Shown here in pieces: positions 1 through 7,114 of a DNA stretch of 21,999 nucleotides. A program made the translations under genes and the position numbers. Under the pieces are notes generated by a model, which did no database searches, was not told where the DNA came from, and saw only the letters and a list, made by a program, of their open reading frames with translations. The stretch comes from RGIG7949 sp045628845 (GTDB lineage Bacteria; Bacillota; Clostridia; Oscillospirales; Oscillospiraceae). The DNA lies in assembly GCA_045628845.1 (NCBI GenBank), contig JAZQQE010000108.1, positions 1 to 21,999 on the forward strand, given 5' to 3'. The stretch's first letter is position 1. Each line of letters opens with the position of its first letter.

Positions 1-2
1 CG

Positions 3-377
3 CCCGCCGCGAGCTTCGTCGCCATGATCCTCTGGGGACTTTCCGCGATAGCGATCTTCTGCTTCCCGCGCTTTTTTGCCGGGCTCCTGGACTCTTCCGT
101 CGAGGTAATGGCTTACTCCGTACCGGGTCTCCGCTCGTTTGCGGTCGCCGCGTTCGTCCCCGGCGGTATACTCTCCGGACTGTGCTTCCTCATAAAGCGC
201 AGGCTCAGGTCGAATCTGATCATCTGCGGCGCCGCGGCAGTCCTTTCCGTGATCATTCTGTTCGTCACGGTATCTCTGCTCCACACCGGTATCATCGGCG
301 CCATGATCCCGATCGCGATCATGAATTCCGTCTTCGTTATCGTGCCGAACGTCGGCAAATGGTATAAAAACGTCTGA
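3..377 (+). CDS. C-terminal part of a multi-pass membrane transporter, probably MATE family (5' end outside window)
   Basis: The reading frame is open from the left edge (first full codon at base 3) to a TGA at 375-377. The ATG at 24 is therefore probably internal and the gene is cut by the window edge. The visible part has about four hydrophobic segments separated by short basic loops such as IKRRLRS. The pattern of a PRFFAGLLDSS loop, then a helix beginning MAYSVPGLRSFAV, then a glycine-rich helix, resembles the last helices of MATE (multidrug and toxin extrusion) exporters. In those, 'F..D.EV...a...lr.' precedes the final bundle. No motif here is diagnostic, so a related flippase of the MOP superfamily is equally possible. 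It would act in the cytoplasmic membrane as a cation-coupled exporter. A strong terminator follows 26 bases downstream, so this is the last gene of its unit. Confidence 0.5.
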   Translation, partial: PAASFVAMILWGLSAIAIFCFPRFFAGLLDSSVEVMAYSVPGLRSFAVAAFVPGGILSGLCFLIKRRLRSNLIICGAAAVLSVIILFVTVSLLHTGIIGAMIPIAIMNSVFVIVPNVGKWYKNV

Positions 378-402
378 CGGCTCCGCATAACGAAAAGAAA
401 AG

Positions 403-450
403 GACGGCTGATGTATCCCATCAGCCGTCTTTCTTTTTATTTCTTTTTTG
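403..450. terminator. Bidirectional intrinsic terminator between converging units
   Basis: An 11-bp perfect stem (403-413 with 419-429, GACGGCTGATG/CATCAGCCGTC) has a 5-base loop. It is followed on the plus strand by a T-rich run (430-449) and preceded by AAAAGAAAA, which is a U-tract for the minus strand. It serves the membrane transporter on the plus strand and the acyltransferase operon on the minus strand. Its T-run overlaps the end of the small ORF at 437-613. Confidence 0.85.
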
Positions 451-613
451 CCGAAGCATTGAACAGTATCGCGCCCGCGCAGAGGAACAGCGAGCCGCAG
501 GCAAGGAGCACCGTACCGACGCTCCGTGATCTCGTGAAGGTGACGAGTGCCGCCGTATACGATACGAAGGCGAGCGCGAACATCACGATGCCTATTATCT
601 GTGTCTTTTTCAT
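437..613 (-). CDS. Small two-helix membrane protein (58 aa), unknown function
   Basis: This short minus-strand gene starts with ATG at 613 and stops with TAA at 437-439. The product begins MKKTQIIGIVMFALAFVSYT and ends in NASAKKK. It has two hydrophobic segments, about residues 5-25 and 34-52, joined by a basic turn (TRSRSVG). The lysine-rich tail and basic N-terminus suggest a helical hairpin in the membrane with both ends in the cytoplasm. The start codon overlaps the stop of the acyltransferase gene as ATGA (610-613), the usual arrangement for translational coupling. A terminator follows directly. I do not recognise the family. The overlap, clean codon structure and membrane topology argue that it is real. 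It could be an accessory subunit of the acyltransferase, which is inference from position only. Confidence 0.6.
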   Translation of the reverse strand: MKKTQIIGIVMFALAFVSYTAALVTFTRSRSVGTVLLACGSLFLCAGAILFNASAKKK

Positions 614-1605
614 TTGCTCACCACACGTTTCAGTTTTCTCAAAAGGCCCATCGCGCCTCTGTTCACGGCGCCGTAAACGGGATAAAGCGCAAGCGCAAGC
701 GCATAGGCCGACACGACGGAAACCGCCGAGAAGATGTATTTGTCAGCAATATAAAGAGGCTCCGTCCGCCACAGAAGCAGGCATATCCCGTGCAGGCCGT
801 ATATCTGAAACGAGCGTTTTCCGAGAAATCGGAAAAATCCGCAGTCTACCCGGACGGCTTTCACGAGCAGTATCACGAATGCCGTGAAGGCGGGCGCGGA
901 GAGCATCCTGAGCACCATGGACCCCGTCTTGACCGAGAGCGCGAACAGTACGCAGAAGGCGGCGAGCGACGCGAGCAGTGTCAGCACATACTTCACGAGG
1001 CCCGTTAGGAATGCTTCGACCCGCTCGGCGTACGCGCCCCAGGCGAAGCCAAAGCTCAGCGAGAGGATGCTGCTGTACCACCATTCGCCCCGGCCGTAGT
1101 GTATGCATACGTCCATATAGATCAGCGAGGCGGCAAGCATGAGCAATATTTTCAGCTTCGTTCCGAGCTTTGTCGAAAACACGAAATAAAACAGCACGTA
1201 GAAGACGAGTATCGCCTGCAGATACCAGCCGTTTTCGACTATCGTATAGCCGAAAAACATGGAGCGGAAGAATTCGCCCGCAGTAAAGCCCGTTGTAAAG
1301 CCCTTGAATATCGCATAGAGGACTACCGTGAAAAGGCAGTCTATGTAAAACGGCAGCAGCCGCCTCTGCGGGAACATGTCGAGGTATCCCTCCCGCGTTT
1401 TGTACGCGCGCATGAGGCCGAAGCCGGAGATGAAGAAGTACATCGCGACGGAGAGGTAACCGAAGCTGTCGAATATCAGCAGAAGACGCCAGTCCGAAAC
1501 AAGGCCGCACCGGTTGTTGATATGCCTGAGGATGACGAAAAACGTGAATATGCCCTTCAGCGACTCCGTCATCCCTCTGTCCGGAAAAACTTCTCTCATC
1601 TGCAT
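610..1605 (-). CDS. Acyltransferase family 3 integral membrane protein
   Basis: About 331 residues with roughly ten hydrophobic segments. The N-terminal region has the acyltransferase-3 signature: a helix beginning LKGIFTFFVILRHINN, which carries the conserved histidine at the end of the first helix (residue 28), followed by MYFFISGFGLMRAY, the family's 'FF.SGF' second-helix motif. Such enzymes move acetyl or similar groups from acyl-CoA onto extracytoplasmic glycans or lipids. The substrate cannot be read from sequence. An in-frame ATG exists at 1650, but a strong hairpin (1624-1645) lies inside that extension. The AAGGGCAGG at 1606-1614 favours ATG 1605 or ATG 1599, so I chose 1605. It is the middle gene of a three-gene minus-strand operon and overlaps the 58-residue membrane protein gene by ATGA. 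Confidence is high for the family and low for the role. Confidence 0.82.
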   Translation of the reverse strand: MQMREVFPDRGMTESLKGIFTFFVILRHINNRCGLVSDWRLLLIFDSFGYLSVAMYFFISGFGLMRAYKTREGYLDMFPQRRLLPFYIDCLFTVVLYAIFKGFTTGFTAGEFFRSMFFGYTIVENGWYLQAILVFYVLFYFVFSTKLGTKLKILLMLAASLIYMDVCIHYGRGEWWYSSILSLSFGFAWGAYAERVEAFLTGLVKYVLTLLASLAAFCVLFALSVKTGSMVLRMLSAPAFTAFVILLVKAVRVDCGFFRFLGKRSFQIYGLHGICLLLWRTEPLYIADKYIFSAVSVVSAYALALALYPVYGAVNRGAMGLLRKLKRVVSK

Positions 1606-1623
1606 CCTGCCCTTATCGAGAGA

Positions 1624-1645
1624 AAGCACGGCGTGTGCCGTGCTT
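1624..1645 (-). terminator. Intercistronic hairpin, possible partial terminator
   Basis: A perfect 9-bp stem (1624-1632 with 1637-1645, AAGCACGGC/GCCGTGCTT on the minus strand) has a 4-base ACAC loop. A pyrimidine-rich TCTCTC run follows on the minus strand. It sits between the stop of the upstream membrane protein (1652) and the likely acyltransferase start (1605). The U-tract is imperfect, so it may only reduce read-through and lower expression of the two downstream genes. Confidence 0.5.
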
Positions 1646-1651
1646 CGCATC

Positions 1652-2296
1652 TCATTTTACATTTCTGAATACTTCTTCCGCGACCGTGACCTGCTCGTCG
1701 TGCTCCTGCGAGAGCAGTATGTTCAGATCGCGCATCTCGGCCTCGGTAAAGCCCGCGTATTCGTTTTCGTCCATGGAGTGATCGCGGTACTCCGCGTCGT
1801 TGACCGCGGCGTATACCCCGAGTCCGGGCACCTCCGCGAAGCGGCTGCCGTCTATCTCCTCAAAGTAGCCGAGCTTGCCGTAATACTCCGAGGTCTCCCC
1901 GTCGACGAAATAAATGACGTATTTATAATTATCGAGGGCGCCCATGATGAGCTTCTCCGGGCCGCCGTCCATGCTCAGCTCCGTCACGCGGACGTGCGTC
2001 TTCTTATCCTCCGTCACGGTGCGGACGAGCTCCTGCGCATAGTCCGTGACCCTTTCGGTCATCTCCTTGTCGGGCGCGCCGGTATGCGCGTATACGACCT
2101 CCCAGCCGTAATCGACGCGCACGAGGCTGCTGATGAGCCACGCGAGAAGCACCGTCACGATGAAAAGCGGGATGATGACGTACCACTTGAAGTGGTACCA
2201 GAAATAGTTTGTCATCCAGAACTCGAATTTCTCGGCCTTCGACGAAAATTCCCGCCCGCTGAAGATATCGACGTTCCTGTCCTTCTGATAGTCCAT
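1652..2296 (-). CDS. Single-pass membrane protein of unknown function
   Basis: A 214-residue product with a strong ribosome binding site (GGAGGAAG, seven bases before ATG 2296). Residues 1-37 are polar and cytoplasmic, ending in an aromatic-rich WYHFKWY stretch. One transmembrane helix spans about 38-59. Residues 60-214 form an acidic extracytoplasmic domain without cysteines that would indicate disulfides. The aromatic juxtamembrane patch before a lone helix occurs in many unnamed Bacillota membrane proteins. I see no catalytic motif and no repeats. It is the first gene of a minus-strand operon with the acyltransferase and a 58-residue membrane protein, so a role at the cell envelope is plausible but inferred. 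Confidence 0.75.
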   Translation of the reverse strand: MDYQKDRNVDIFSGREFSSKAEKFEFWMTNYFWYHFKWYVIIPLFIVTVLLAWLISSLVRVDYGWEVVYAHTGAPDKEMTERVTDYAQELVRTVTEDKKTHVRVTELSMDGGPEKLIMGALDNYKYVIYFVDGETSEYYGKLGYFEEIDGSRFAEVPGLGVYAAVNDAEYRDHSMDENEYAGFTEAEMRDLNILLSQEHDEQVTVAEEVFRNVK

Positions 2297-2327
2297 GAGT
2301 CTTCCTCCGCTGTCAGCTTATGCGGAT

Positions 2328-2356
2328 ATTGTATCATTATTTGTCCTGCTTTACAA
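2328..2356 (-). promoter_or_regulatory. Sigma-A promoter of the membrane/acyltransferase operon
   Basis: On the minus strand, -35 TTGTAA (2351-2356) and -10 TACAAT (2328-2333) are separated by exactly 17 bases. Transcription would begin near 2321, giving a leader of about 25 bases before ATG 2296. It is divergent from the promoter at 2397-2426. Confidence 0.7.
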
Positions 2357-2396
2357 GGGATATCCTTCTTTCGCGCCGCGTTCATCATTTTTCGAC

Positions 2397-2426
2397 TTGA
2401 CACGCGCAGTCCAAATGGGTTATATT
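2397..2426 (+). promoter_or_regulatory. Sigma-A promoter of the HEAT-like gene
   Basis: Perfect -35 TTGACA (2397-2402) and -10 TATATT (2421-2426) with an 18-base spacer. Transcription would begin about 65 bases upstream of ATG 2501. The ribosome binding site GGAAAGGAAG lies at 2481-2490. Confidence 0.7.
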
Positions 2427-2500
2427 TTATAAAGTATTCGCAGTTACACGGCGGTCTTCCGCCGAAGCATAAGATCACACGGAAAGGAAGTATCCCCACA

Positions 2501-2839
2501 ATGGCCGAAAACAAGTACGTAAAAGCAGTCGCCTCCAAGCAGTGGAAGAAGCTCGCCAAGCTCGCCGCCGGCAAGGACGTCGACACCATCATCGAGGTCG
2601 CAGAAGCCTGCGGTACCGGCAGGAGCGAAGAGCCCTACAACATCCTTGTCGATCTTCTCGCGAGCGGTGACAACAAGATCAAGCTCGCCGCCATCCGCGG
2701 ACTCGGCACTCTCAGATATGATCTCAGCAGTCAGGCTACCCGTCTGCATTGGCTCGCCGAACGCCTTCCCGAAGGCTCCGACGATCTGCAGGCTGCTATT
2801 TCCGATGCTCTTGCGAGCATTCGTGACGCGAAGAAATAA
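2501..2839 (+). CDS. Small HEAT-repeat-like helical protein
   Basis: A 112-residue protein starting MAENKYVKAVASKQWKKL. The frame is open much further upstream, but the promoter at 2397-2426 and the ribosome binding site at 2481-2490 fix the start at 2501. The sequence is nearly all amphipathic helices. Around residues 60-72 the pattern IKLAAIRGLGTLR matches the second helix of a HEAT repeat, and residues 99-109 (LQAAISDALAS) repeat the pattern. That gives room for about two repeats after a basic N-terminal helix pair. There is no signal peptide or membrane segment, so it should be cytosolic. HEAT repeats usually form binding scaffolds, and no partner can be named. It is monocistronic, with its own promoter and strong terminator, and is codon-biased towards C-ending codons, which suggests good expression. 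Confidence 0.75.
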   Translation: MAENKYVKAVASKQWKKLAKLAAGKDVDTIIEVAEACGTGRSEEPYNILVDLLASGDNKIKLAAIRGLGTLRYDLSSQATRLHWLAERLPEGSDDLQAAISDALASIRDAKK

Positions 2840-2852
2840 AAAGGCTGCTTTC

Positions 2853-2890
2853 AGGACCGTGGGGACTTCTCCCCGCGGTCCTTTTTCTTT
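2853..2890 (+). terminator. Intrinsic terminator of the HEAT-like gene
   Basis: A 13-bp stem (2853-2865 with 2870-2882, one T-G pair) has a CTTC loop and is followed by TTTTCTTT. It lies 13 bases after the TAA of the HEAT-like gene. Confidence 0.88.
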
Positions 2891-2910
2891 GTCTCCGGGG
2901 CATTTAACTA

Positions 2911-2939
2911 TTGTCATTTACAGCGCGTTGTTATATTAT
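2911..2939 (+). promoter_or_regulatory. Sigma-A promoter of the fusion gene and, by read-through, the his operon
   Basis: -35 TTGTCA (2911-2916) and -10 TATTAT (2934-2939), each one mismatch from consensus, with a 17-base spacer in an AT-rich gap. Transcription would begin near 2946, about 57 bases before the TTG start at 3003. I see no other credible promoter or terminator before hisZ. The leader is too short for a T-box. Confidence 0.6.
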
Positions 2940-3002
2940 TATAAAATCGGATTATATAATTAAATATTCATTTATCCGGAACAAATTACGGAGGCTTACC
3001 TT

Positions 3003-5303
3003 TTGAATTTCATCTTTTTTGATCGTACCATGTGTACAGCAAATATAGATACGTTGTTTTACAGGTATTGTCTTCTCCGTCAGCCTTCACTCATAAAGTA
3101 CCTGCTCGGACGCTGGATCTTCGGCCTGCTCCACGTCTTCGGTCTCGTGCGCGAGGAACGGTACTGCAACAGACGCTGGCGCTTTCTCAAAAGCGTCCGC
3201 GGTCCGCTCGACAGAGCCGCGCGCTTCTGGCAGCGCCGCCGCCCGAGGGTCTACGACATCTTCCGCGGAGAGGACAATCTCTGGATAACGCGCTGGCCCG
3301 AGCCCGTCATGCTTCCCCTCGCGGGGAAGTTCGGCGCGGTGCTCGTCGCGCCGGCATTCGACCTCGTCGACGGGCGCTTCTCCCATTACGAGGACACGGC
3401 GGCCCTCTACCGCCGCGCCCTGAAAAACTACCGCCCGAAGCTCGCGGCGGACGCCCCGCGCGAGATGATACCCACGGGACTCGAGACCGTGCACGTTTAC
3501 CGCGGCAGGGTCTACTCCACGGCGGCCCGCTGCCGCACCGCGCAGTTCCTCCACGGGCTCTGCACTTTCATCATCCTCTTCGCGCTCGGCGTGCTGCTCG
3601 GGATGATTGGCCTCTATTTCGGGACTGCATCCTTCTCGCAGGAGGCCTTCGCCTCCCTGCTCGCGCGCCCCGGCACGGTGATGCTGAATATCCTGCCGGG
3701 AATACTGCTGATATTCCTCTTTTTCTTCATATTCAACCGGGTGTGGTTCGCGTTCTCGCTCACGGCGCTCGCGACTCTCGCCCTCACGCTGACTAACTGG
3801 TTCAAGCTCGCGGCGCTCCGCGACCCCTTCACCGCTGCGGACGTGCGTACGCTCTCCGACGTGTTCCCCACGTTCCCGCGCTCTATCGGCGAGGCGGGAG
3901 GCGGCGTACTGCTCGGGATAGGCATATGCGTGCTCGCGGCACTCGTCGCGGCGTTCCTCGTCAGGAGCCGCATAGTGTCTGCGAAGGTCCGCTTCAGCGG
4001 TCTGCTCGCGCTCGTCTGCCTCATAATTTTCAGCTATTTCACGCTCTACACCAACGACACCATATACGCCTCCGCCGCCGCGCCCGTTTCCGCCGGCGAG
4101 GAGACTCTCGAATACGTCTCGCGCGGCTGCGTGTACCCGTTCCTGCATGGGATCAAGTCCGCGGAGCCCGAGCCGCCCGAGGGGTACGACGAGCTTGCTA
4201 CCGTCAAGGCATTTTCCCGCTACGTGACCGAGGACATCCCCGACGACGACAAGGTCAGCATCGTCTTCGTCATGGCGGATTCCCTCGCGGATCTCTCGGA
4301 GCTTGAATGCCTCGACCTGCGCATAGACGTGTACAGGCCCCTGCACATGCTCCAGAAGGATTCCGTTTACGGCTCTCTCCTGACGGACGTCTTTGCATCC
4401 GACGCCATCGTCACCGAGCGCTCCGTGCTCACCGGAAGCCCCTCCGACCTCTCCTTCCGCTCCGATGCGAGCTCCTACGTCCGCTACTTCGCCCGTCAGG
4501 GCTACGTTACCGGCGGCTGCTGCACCGACGACGCCCTGCTCTTCAACCGCGCCAACGTCAGCGGTTTTCTCGGCTTCGACGACTATTCGTTCGACGCGGG
4601 CTCGTCCGGCACCTCCGAGGCAGGCTTCTTCGAGGAGGTCCGTACGCTCTTTGAAGAGCACGCGGAGACCTCCGACGCGCCGTACTTCGGATTCAGCGTC
4701 ACGGACTTATGCGGCGGCCCTTATCCCTCTGACAAGGATCTCTACGGCAGGTCGTTTTTCGCGCCCGGCACGCTGACTGACGAGCAGATAAACGTCATCA
4801 GCAACTATCTCGGCTCCGTCGAGGCGACCGTAAAGGGTATCGCCGACCTCGCCGACTACTTCGACGACAGGCCCGAGCCCGTCATCCTCGTCGTCTTCGG
4901 CGGGCATCTGCCCGACCTCGGCGAGGAGGTATACACGGCTATGGGCGCCAACATCGCCGAGGAAAAGCACGAGGGCTTCCTCAACCGGTATGAGACGCCC
5001 TACGTCATCCACGCCAACCCCGCCGCGGAGTACGTACTCAACGTTGACCTCACCGGCGAGGGGCGCACGGTAAGCCCCTGCTTCCTCATGAGCGAGCTCT
5101 TTTCCCGGGTCGGCTGGGGCGGCACGGCTTATATGAAGACCTCCGCCGAGCTGATGGACGACGTGCCCGTGATACACGCCTCCGGGCGCTTCGTCACCGA
5201 GGACGGAGTCACGAAGGAGCTCTCCGACGCCGTGCGGGATAAGCTCAAGTTCTACAACGACGTATCGTATTACAGACGCCGCAATTTCGCGGATTACAGA
5301 TAG
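3003..5303 (+). CDS. Fusion of a degenerate HAD phosphatase-like domain and a degenerate LTA-synthase/sulfatase-like membrane protein
   Basis: 766 residues from a TTG start with GGAGG eight bases upstream. Residues 1-172 follow the layout of small HAD-IB phosphatases: FFDRT at 5-9 where DFDKT is expected, FYRYCLLRQPSLIKYLL at 19-35, a W-P-E motif at 98-100 where SASPEF is expected, and FDLVDGRF at 119-126. The nucleophile aspartate, the motif III lysine and the motif IV acidic pair are not recognisable. Residues about 183-349 carry five membrane helices with the LtaS-type segment NWFKLAALRDPFTAADV. Residues about 395-700 match the extracellular LtaS sulfatase fold (PEGYDE, VMADSLAD, TERSVLTGSPSD, GFDDY, HLPDLG). 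Key positions have changed: Glu to Asp 426, nucleophile Thr to Ala 468, His to Gly 571, Asp of DH to Gly 634. It is probably a non-catalytic envelope protein. hisZ starts 13 bases downstream with no terminator between. Confidence 0.78.
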   Translation: MNFIFFDRTMCTANIDTLFYRYCLLRQPSLIKYLLGRWIFGLLHVFGLVREERYCNRRWRFLKSVRGPLDRAARFWQRRRPRVYDIFRGEDNLWITRWPEPVMLPLAGKFGAVLVAPAFDLVDGRFSHYEDTAALYRRALKNYRPKLAADAPREMIPTGLETVHVYRGRVYSTAARCRTAQFLHGLCTFIILFALGVLLGMIGLYFGTASFSQEAFASLLARPGTVMLNILPGILLIFLFFFIFNRVWFAFSLTALATLALTLTNWFKLAALRDPFTAADVRTLSDVFPTFPRSIGEAGGGVLLGIGICVLAALVAAFLVRSRIVSAKVRFSGLLALVCLIIFSYFTLYTNDTIYASAAAPVSAGEETLEYVSRGCVYPFLHGIKSAEPEPPEGYDELATVKAFSRYVTEDIPDDDKVSIVFVMADSLADLSELECLDLRIDVYRPLHMLQKDSVYGSLLTDVFASDAIVTERSVLTGSPSDLSFRSDASSYVRYFARQGYVTGGCCTDDALLFNRANVSGFLGFDDYSFDAGSSGTSEAGFFEEVRTLFEEHAETSDAPYFGFSVTDLCGGPYPSDKDLYGRSFFAPGTLTDEQINVISNYLGSVEATVKGIADLADYFDDRPEPVILVVFGGHLPDLGEEVYTAMGANIAEEKHEGFLNRYETPYVIHANPAAEYVLNVDLTGEGRTVSPCFLMSELFSRVGWGGTAYMKTSAELMDDVPVIHASGRFVTEDGVTKELSDAVRDKLKFYNDVSYYRRRNFADYR

Positions 5304-5316
5304 GACGGAGGTCCAT

Positions 5317-6486
5317 ATGACTATTTTCAAAGCCGCATCGCCCGAGGGCACCAGAGACAGGCTCTCCGCGGAGTGCAGACAGCTCCGCGGGATACGCGCT
5401 TCGCTCATGGAGCTCTTCGCGAGCCGTTCCTACAAAGAAGTGATAACTCCCGAGGTCGAATACTACGATCTCTTCGTGCGCGCGGAAAACCCGCTCCCGC
5501 AGGAGGCCATGCTCAAGCTCGTCGACCGTTCCGGAAGGCTGCTCGTCATGCGTCCCGACTGCACGACGCCGATAGCCCGCCTCGTCGCCTCCCATTTCAA
5601 GGATCAGCCCTGCCCCTTCAGGCTCTGCTACGACGAGACGGTGTTCCGCTCGGCTGCGTCGCTCGACGGCGCGGACGCGGAGCTCCCGCAGTGCGGCGTG
5701 GAGCTCATAGGCGCGCCCGGGCTGCGCGGCGACATCGAGATAGTCGCCCTCGCGGTGGACGCGATGCGTGCCGCCGGGCTGACCGACTTCCGCCTCGAGC
5801 TCGGCCACGCGGACTTCTTCTCGGGTCTCACCGAGGAGCTCGGTCTCTCCGACGAGGACGAGGAAACGCTCCGCGACTGCATAGAGTCCGGCAGCTTCGC
5901 AAGGCTCGATGAGCTCGTCGCCGGATACAGCGGCGAGGCCGCCGAATGCCTGCGCCGCCTGCCCTACCTCTTCGGCGGCCCGGAGATACTCGACGAGGCC
6001 GCGGCGCTGACCTCCAATCCCCGCTCCCTCGCGGCGGTGGAGCGCCTGCGCGACATAAAGAAAGAGCTTGACGCCGCGGGTCGCGGCGACTGCATCAGCT
6101 TCGACCTCGGACTCGTGCAGGGTCTCGACTACTACACCGGCGTCACCTTCCGCTGCTGGACTCCCGGAGCTCCCGCCTCGGTGCTCGCCGGAGGCAGATA
6201 CGACAAGCTGCTCAACGACTTCGGTCTTGAGCTCGCGGGCGCAGGCTTCGCGGTCTACGTCGGAGCGCTCGCCTCGTGCTTTGAAGCGCCCGAGCCCACT
6301 GCGGCAAAAAAGCTCGTCTGGTATGAGCCCGGATACCTCGGCGAGGCGGCCGCCCTGCTCTCGGAGGGCGCCGAGCTCTCCTGCTTCGATACGCGGGAGG
6401 CGTCGCTCGAATACGCGCGCGGCGCGGGCATGACGCTCGTCACCGTCGGTGCCGACGGGGTAAAGGAGACTGATCCCAATGCCTGA
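5317..6486 (+). CDS. hisZ: ATP phosphoribosyltransferase regulatory subunit
   Basis: 389 residues, related to class II histidyl-tRNA synthetase but serving as the regulatory partner of short-form HisG in the first step of histidine synthesis, in the cytosol. The N-terminus shows PEGTRD, and the middle has MRPDCTTPIARLVA (motif 2 region). GLDYYTGVTF and the GGRYDKLLNDFG segment near residues 275-310 are the family's HisA/HisB-type motifs. There is no C-terminal anticodon-binding domain of a true synthetase; the tail after about residue 325 is short. The start is set by GGAGG at 5307-5311. The gene overlaps hisG by eight bases. Having hisZ next to a short hisG is the expected pairing, since short HisG is inactive alone. 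Confidence 0.95.
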   Translation: MTIFKAASPEGTRDRLSAECRQLRGIRASLMELFASRSYKEVITPEVEYYDLFVRAENPLPQEAMLKLVDRSGRLLVMRPDCTTPIARLVASHFKDQPCPFRLCYDETVFRSAASLDGADAELPQCGVELIGAPGLRGDIEIVALAVDAMRAAGLTDFRLELGHADFFSGLTEELGLSDEDEETLRDCIESGSFARLDELVAGYSGEAAECLRRLPYLFGGPEILDEAAALTSNPRSLAAVERLRDIKKELDAAGRGDCISFDLGLVQGLDYYTGVTFRCWTPGAPASVLAGGRYDKLLNDFGLELAGAGFAVYVGALASCFEAPEPTAAKKLVWYEPGYLGEAAALLSEGAELSCFDTREASLEYARGAGMTLVTVGADGVKETDPNA

Positions 6487-7114
6487 CATGATGAAGATAG
6501 CGATAACGAAGGGTCGTCTGCTCGACGATTCGATAGAGATGTTCCGCAGGACGGGAGCCTCGTGCTCCGCTCTGCTCGATCCCGGACGCAGGCTCGTCCT
6601 CGACGTCCCCGAGCTCTCCCTCTCCGCAGTGCTCGCAAAGGCGCCCGACGTCGTCACGTACGTCGAGCAGGGCGTCTGCGCGCTCGGCATAGTCGGAAAG
6701 GACACGCTCATGGAGGTCGGCGGCTCCTTCTACGAGGTGCTCGACCTCGGCTACGGGCGCTGCCGCTTCGCCCTCGCCGCCCCGAAGGGCTTTTCACCGA
6801 GCGCGAGCCGCGGTACGCTCCGCATCGCCTCGAAGTATCCCAACGTAACGAAAAATTATTTCCGTTCCCTCGGTCAGGACGTCACCGTCATCAAGATCGA
6901 GGGCTCGGTCGAGCTCGCTCCCGTGCTCGGGCTTGCCGACGCGATAGTCGATATCGTCGAGACCGGCAATACCCTGCGCGCCAACGGACTTGAAATAATA
7001 TCCGAGGTCGCGCCCGTTTCCGCGAGGCTGATCGTCAATACCGCGGCGATGAAGCTCCGCAAGGCCGAGATACTCAATCTGATAGAGAAATGCAGAGGTG
7101 CTCTCAATGCTTGA
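6479..7114 (+). CDS. hisG: ATP phosphoribosyltransferase catalytic subunit, short form
   Basis: 211 residues, the usual length of the short HisG that lacks the C-terminal histidine-sensing ACT-like domain and relies on HisZ. It joins ATP and PRPP to make phosphoribosyl-ATP. Visible signatures are IAITKGRL near the N-terminus, GIVGKDTLMEVGG around residues 77-89, and the PRPP-binding DAIVDIVETGNTLRANGL region around residues 154-171. The chosen ATG at 6479 has AGGAG ten bases upstream and overlaps the hisZ stop by eight bases. In-frame ATGs at 6488 and 6491 are possible alternatives. Feedback control by histidine would act through the HisZ partner, which is known for the family. Confidence 0.95.
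   Translation: MPDMMKIAITKGRLLDDSIEMFRRTGASCSALLDPGRRLVLDVPELSLSAVLAKAPDVVTYVEQGVCALGIVGKDTLMEVGGSFYEVLDLGYGRCRFALAAPKGFSPSASRGTLRIASKYPNVTKNYFRSLGQDVTVIKIEGSVELAPVLGLADAIVDIVETGNTLRANGLEIISEVAPVSARLIVNTAAMKLRKAEILNLIEKCRGALNA

Noticed and set aside
1514..2500. Upstream extension of the HEAT-like frame, giving a 441-residue product
   Set aside because: It runs antisense through the acyltransferase leader and the 1652-2296 gene. The promoter at 2397-2426 and the ribosome binding site at 2481-2490 place the true start at 2501.
2890..3002. T-box or histidine attenuator leader before the fusion/his unit
   Set aside because: The leader is only about 57 bases. There is no T-box consensus, no run of histidine codons and no paired antiterminator structures.
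3087..4661. Long open frame (about 524 codons) antisense to the HAD/LTA-synthase-like fusion
   Set aside because: It arises from the G/C-ending codon bias of the plus-strand gene. The product is low-complexity and rich in Glu, Arg and Ala, has no ribosome binding site and no family resemblance.
3003..5303. Interpretation of the fusion gene as a working lipoteichoic acid synthase
   Set aside because: The nucleophile threonine and at least two metal or substrate ligands are replaced, so naming it ltaS would overstate the evidence.
5245..6711. Long open frame antisense to hisZ and hisG
   Set aside because: Shadow frame across two confidently identified genes; no start signal or known domain.
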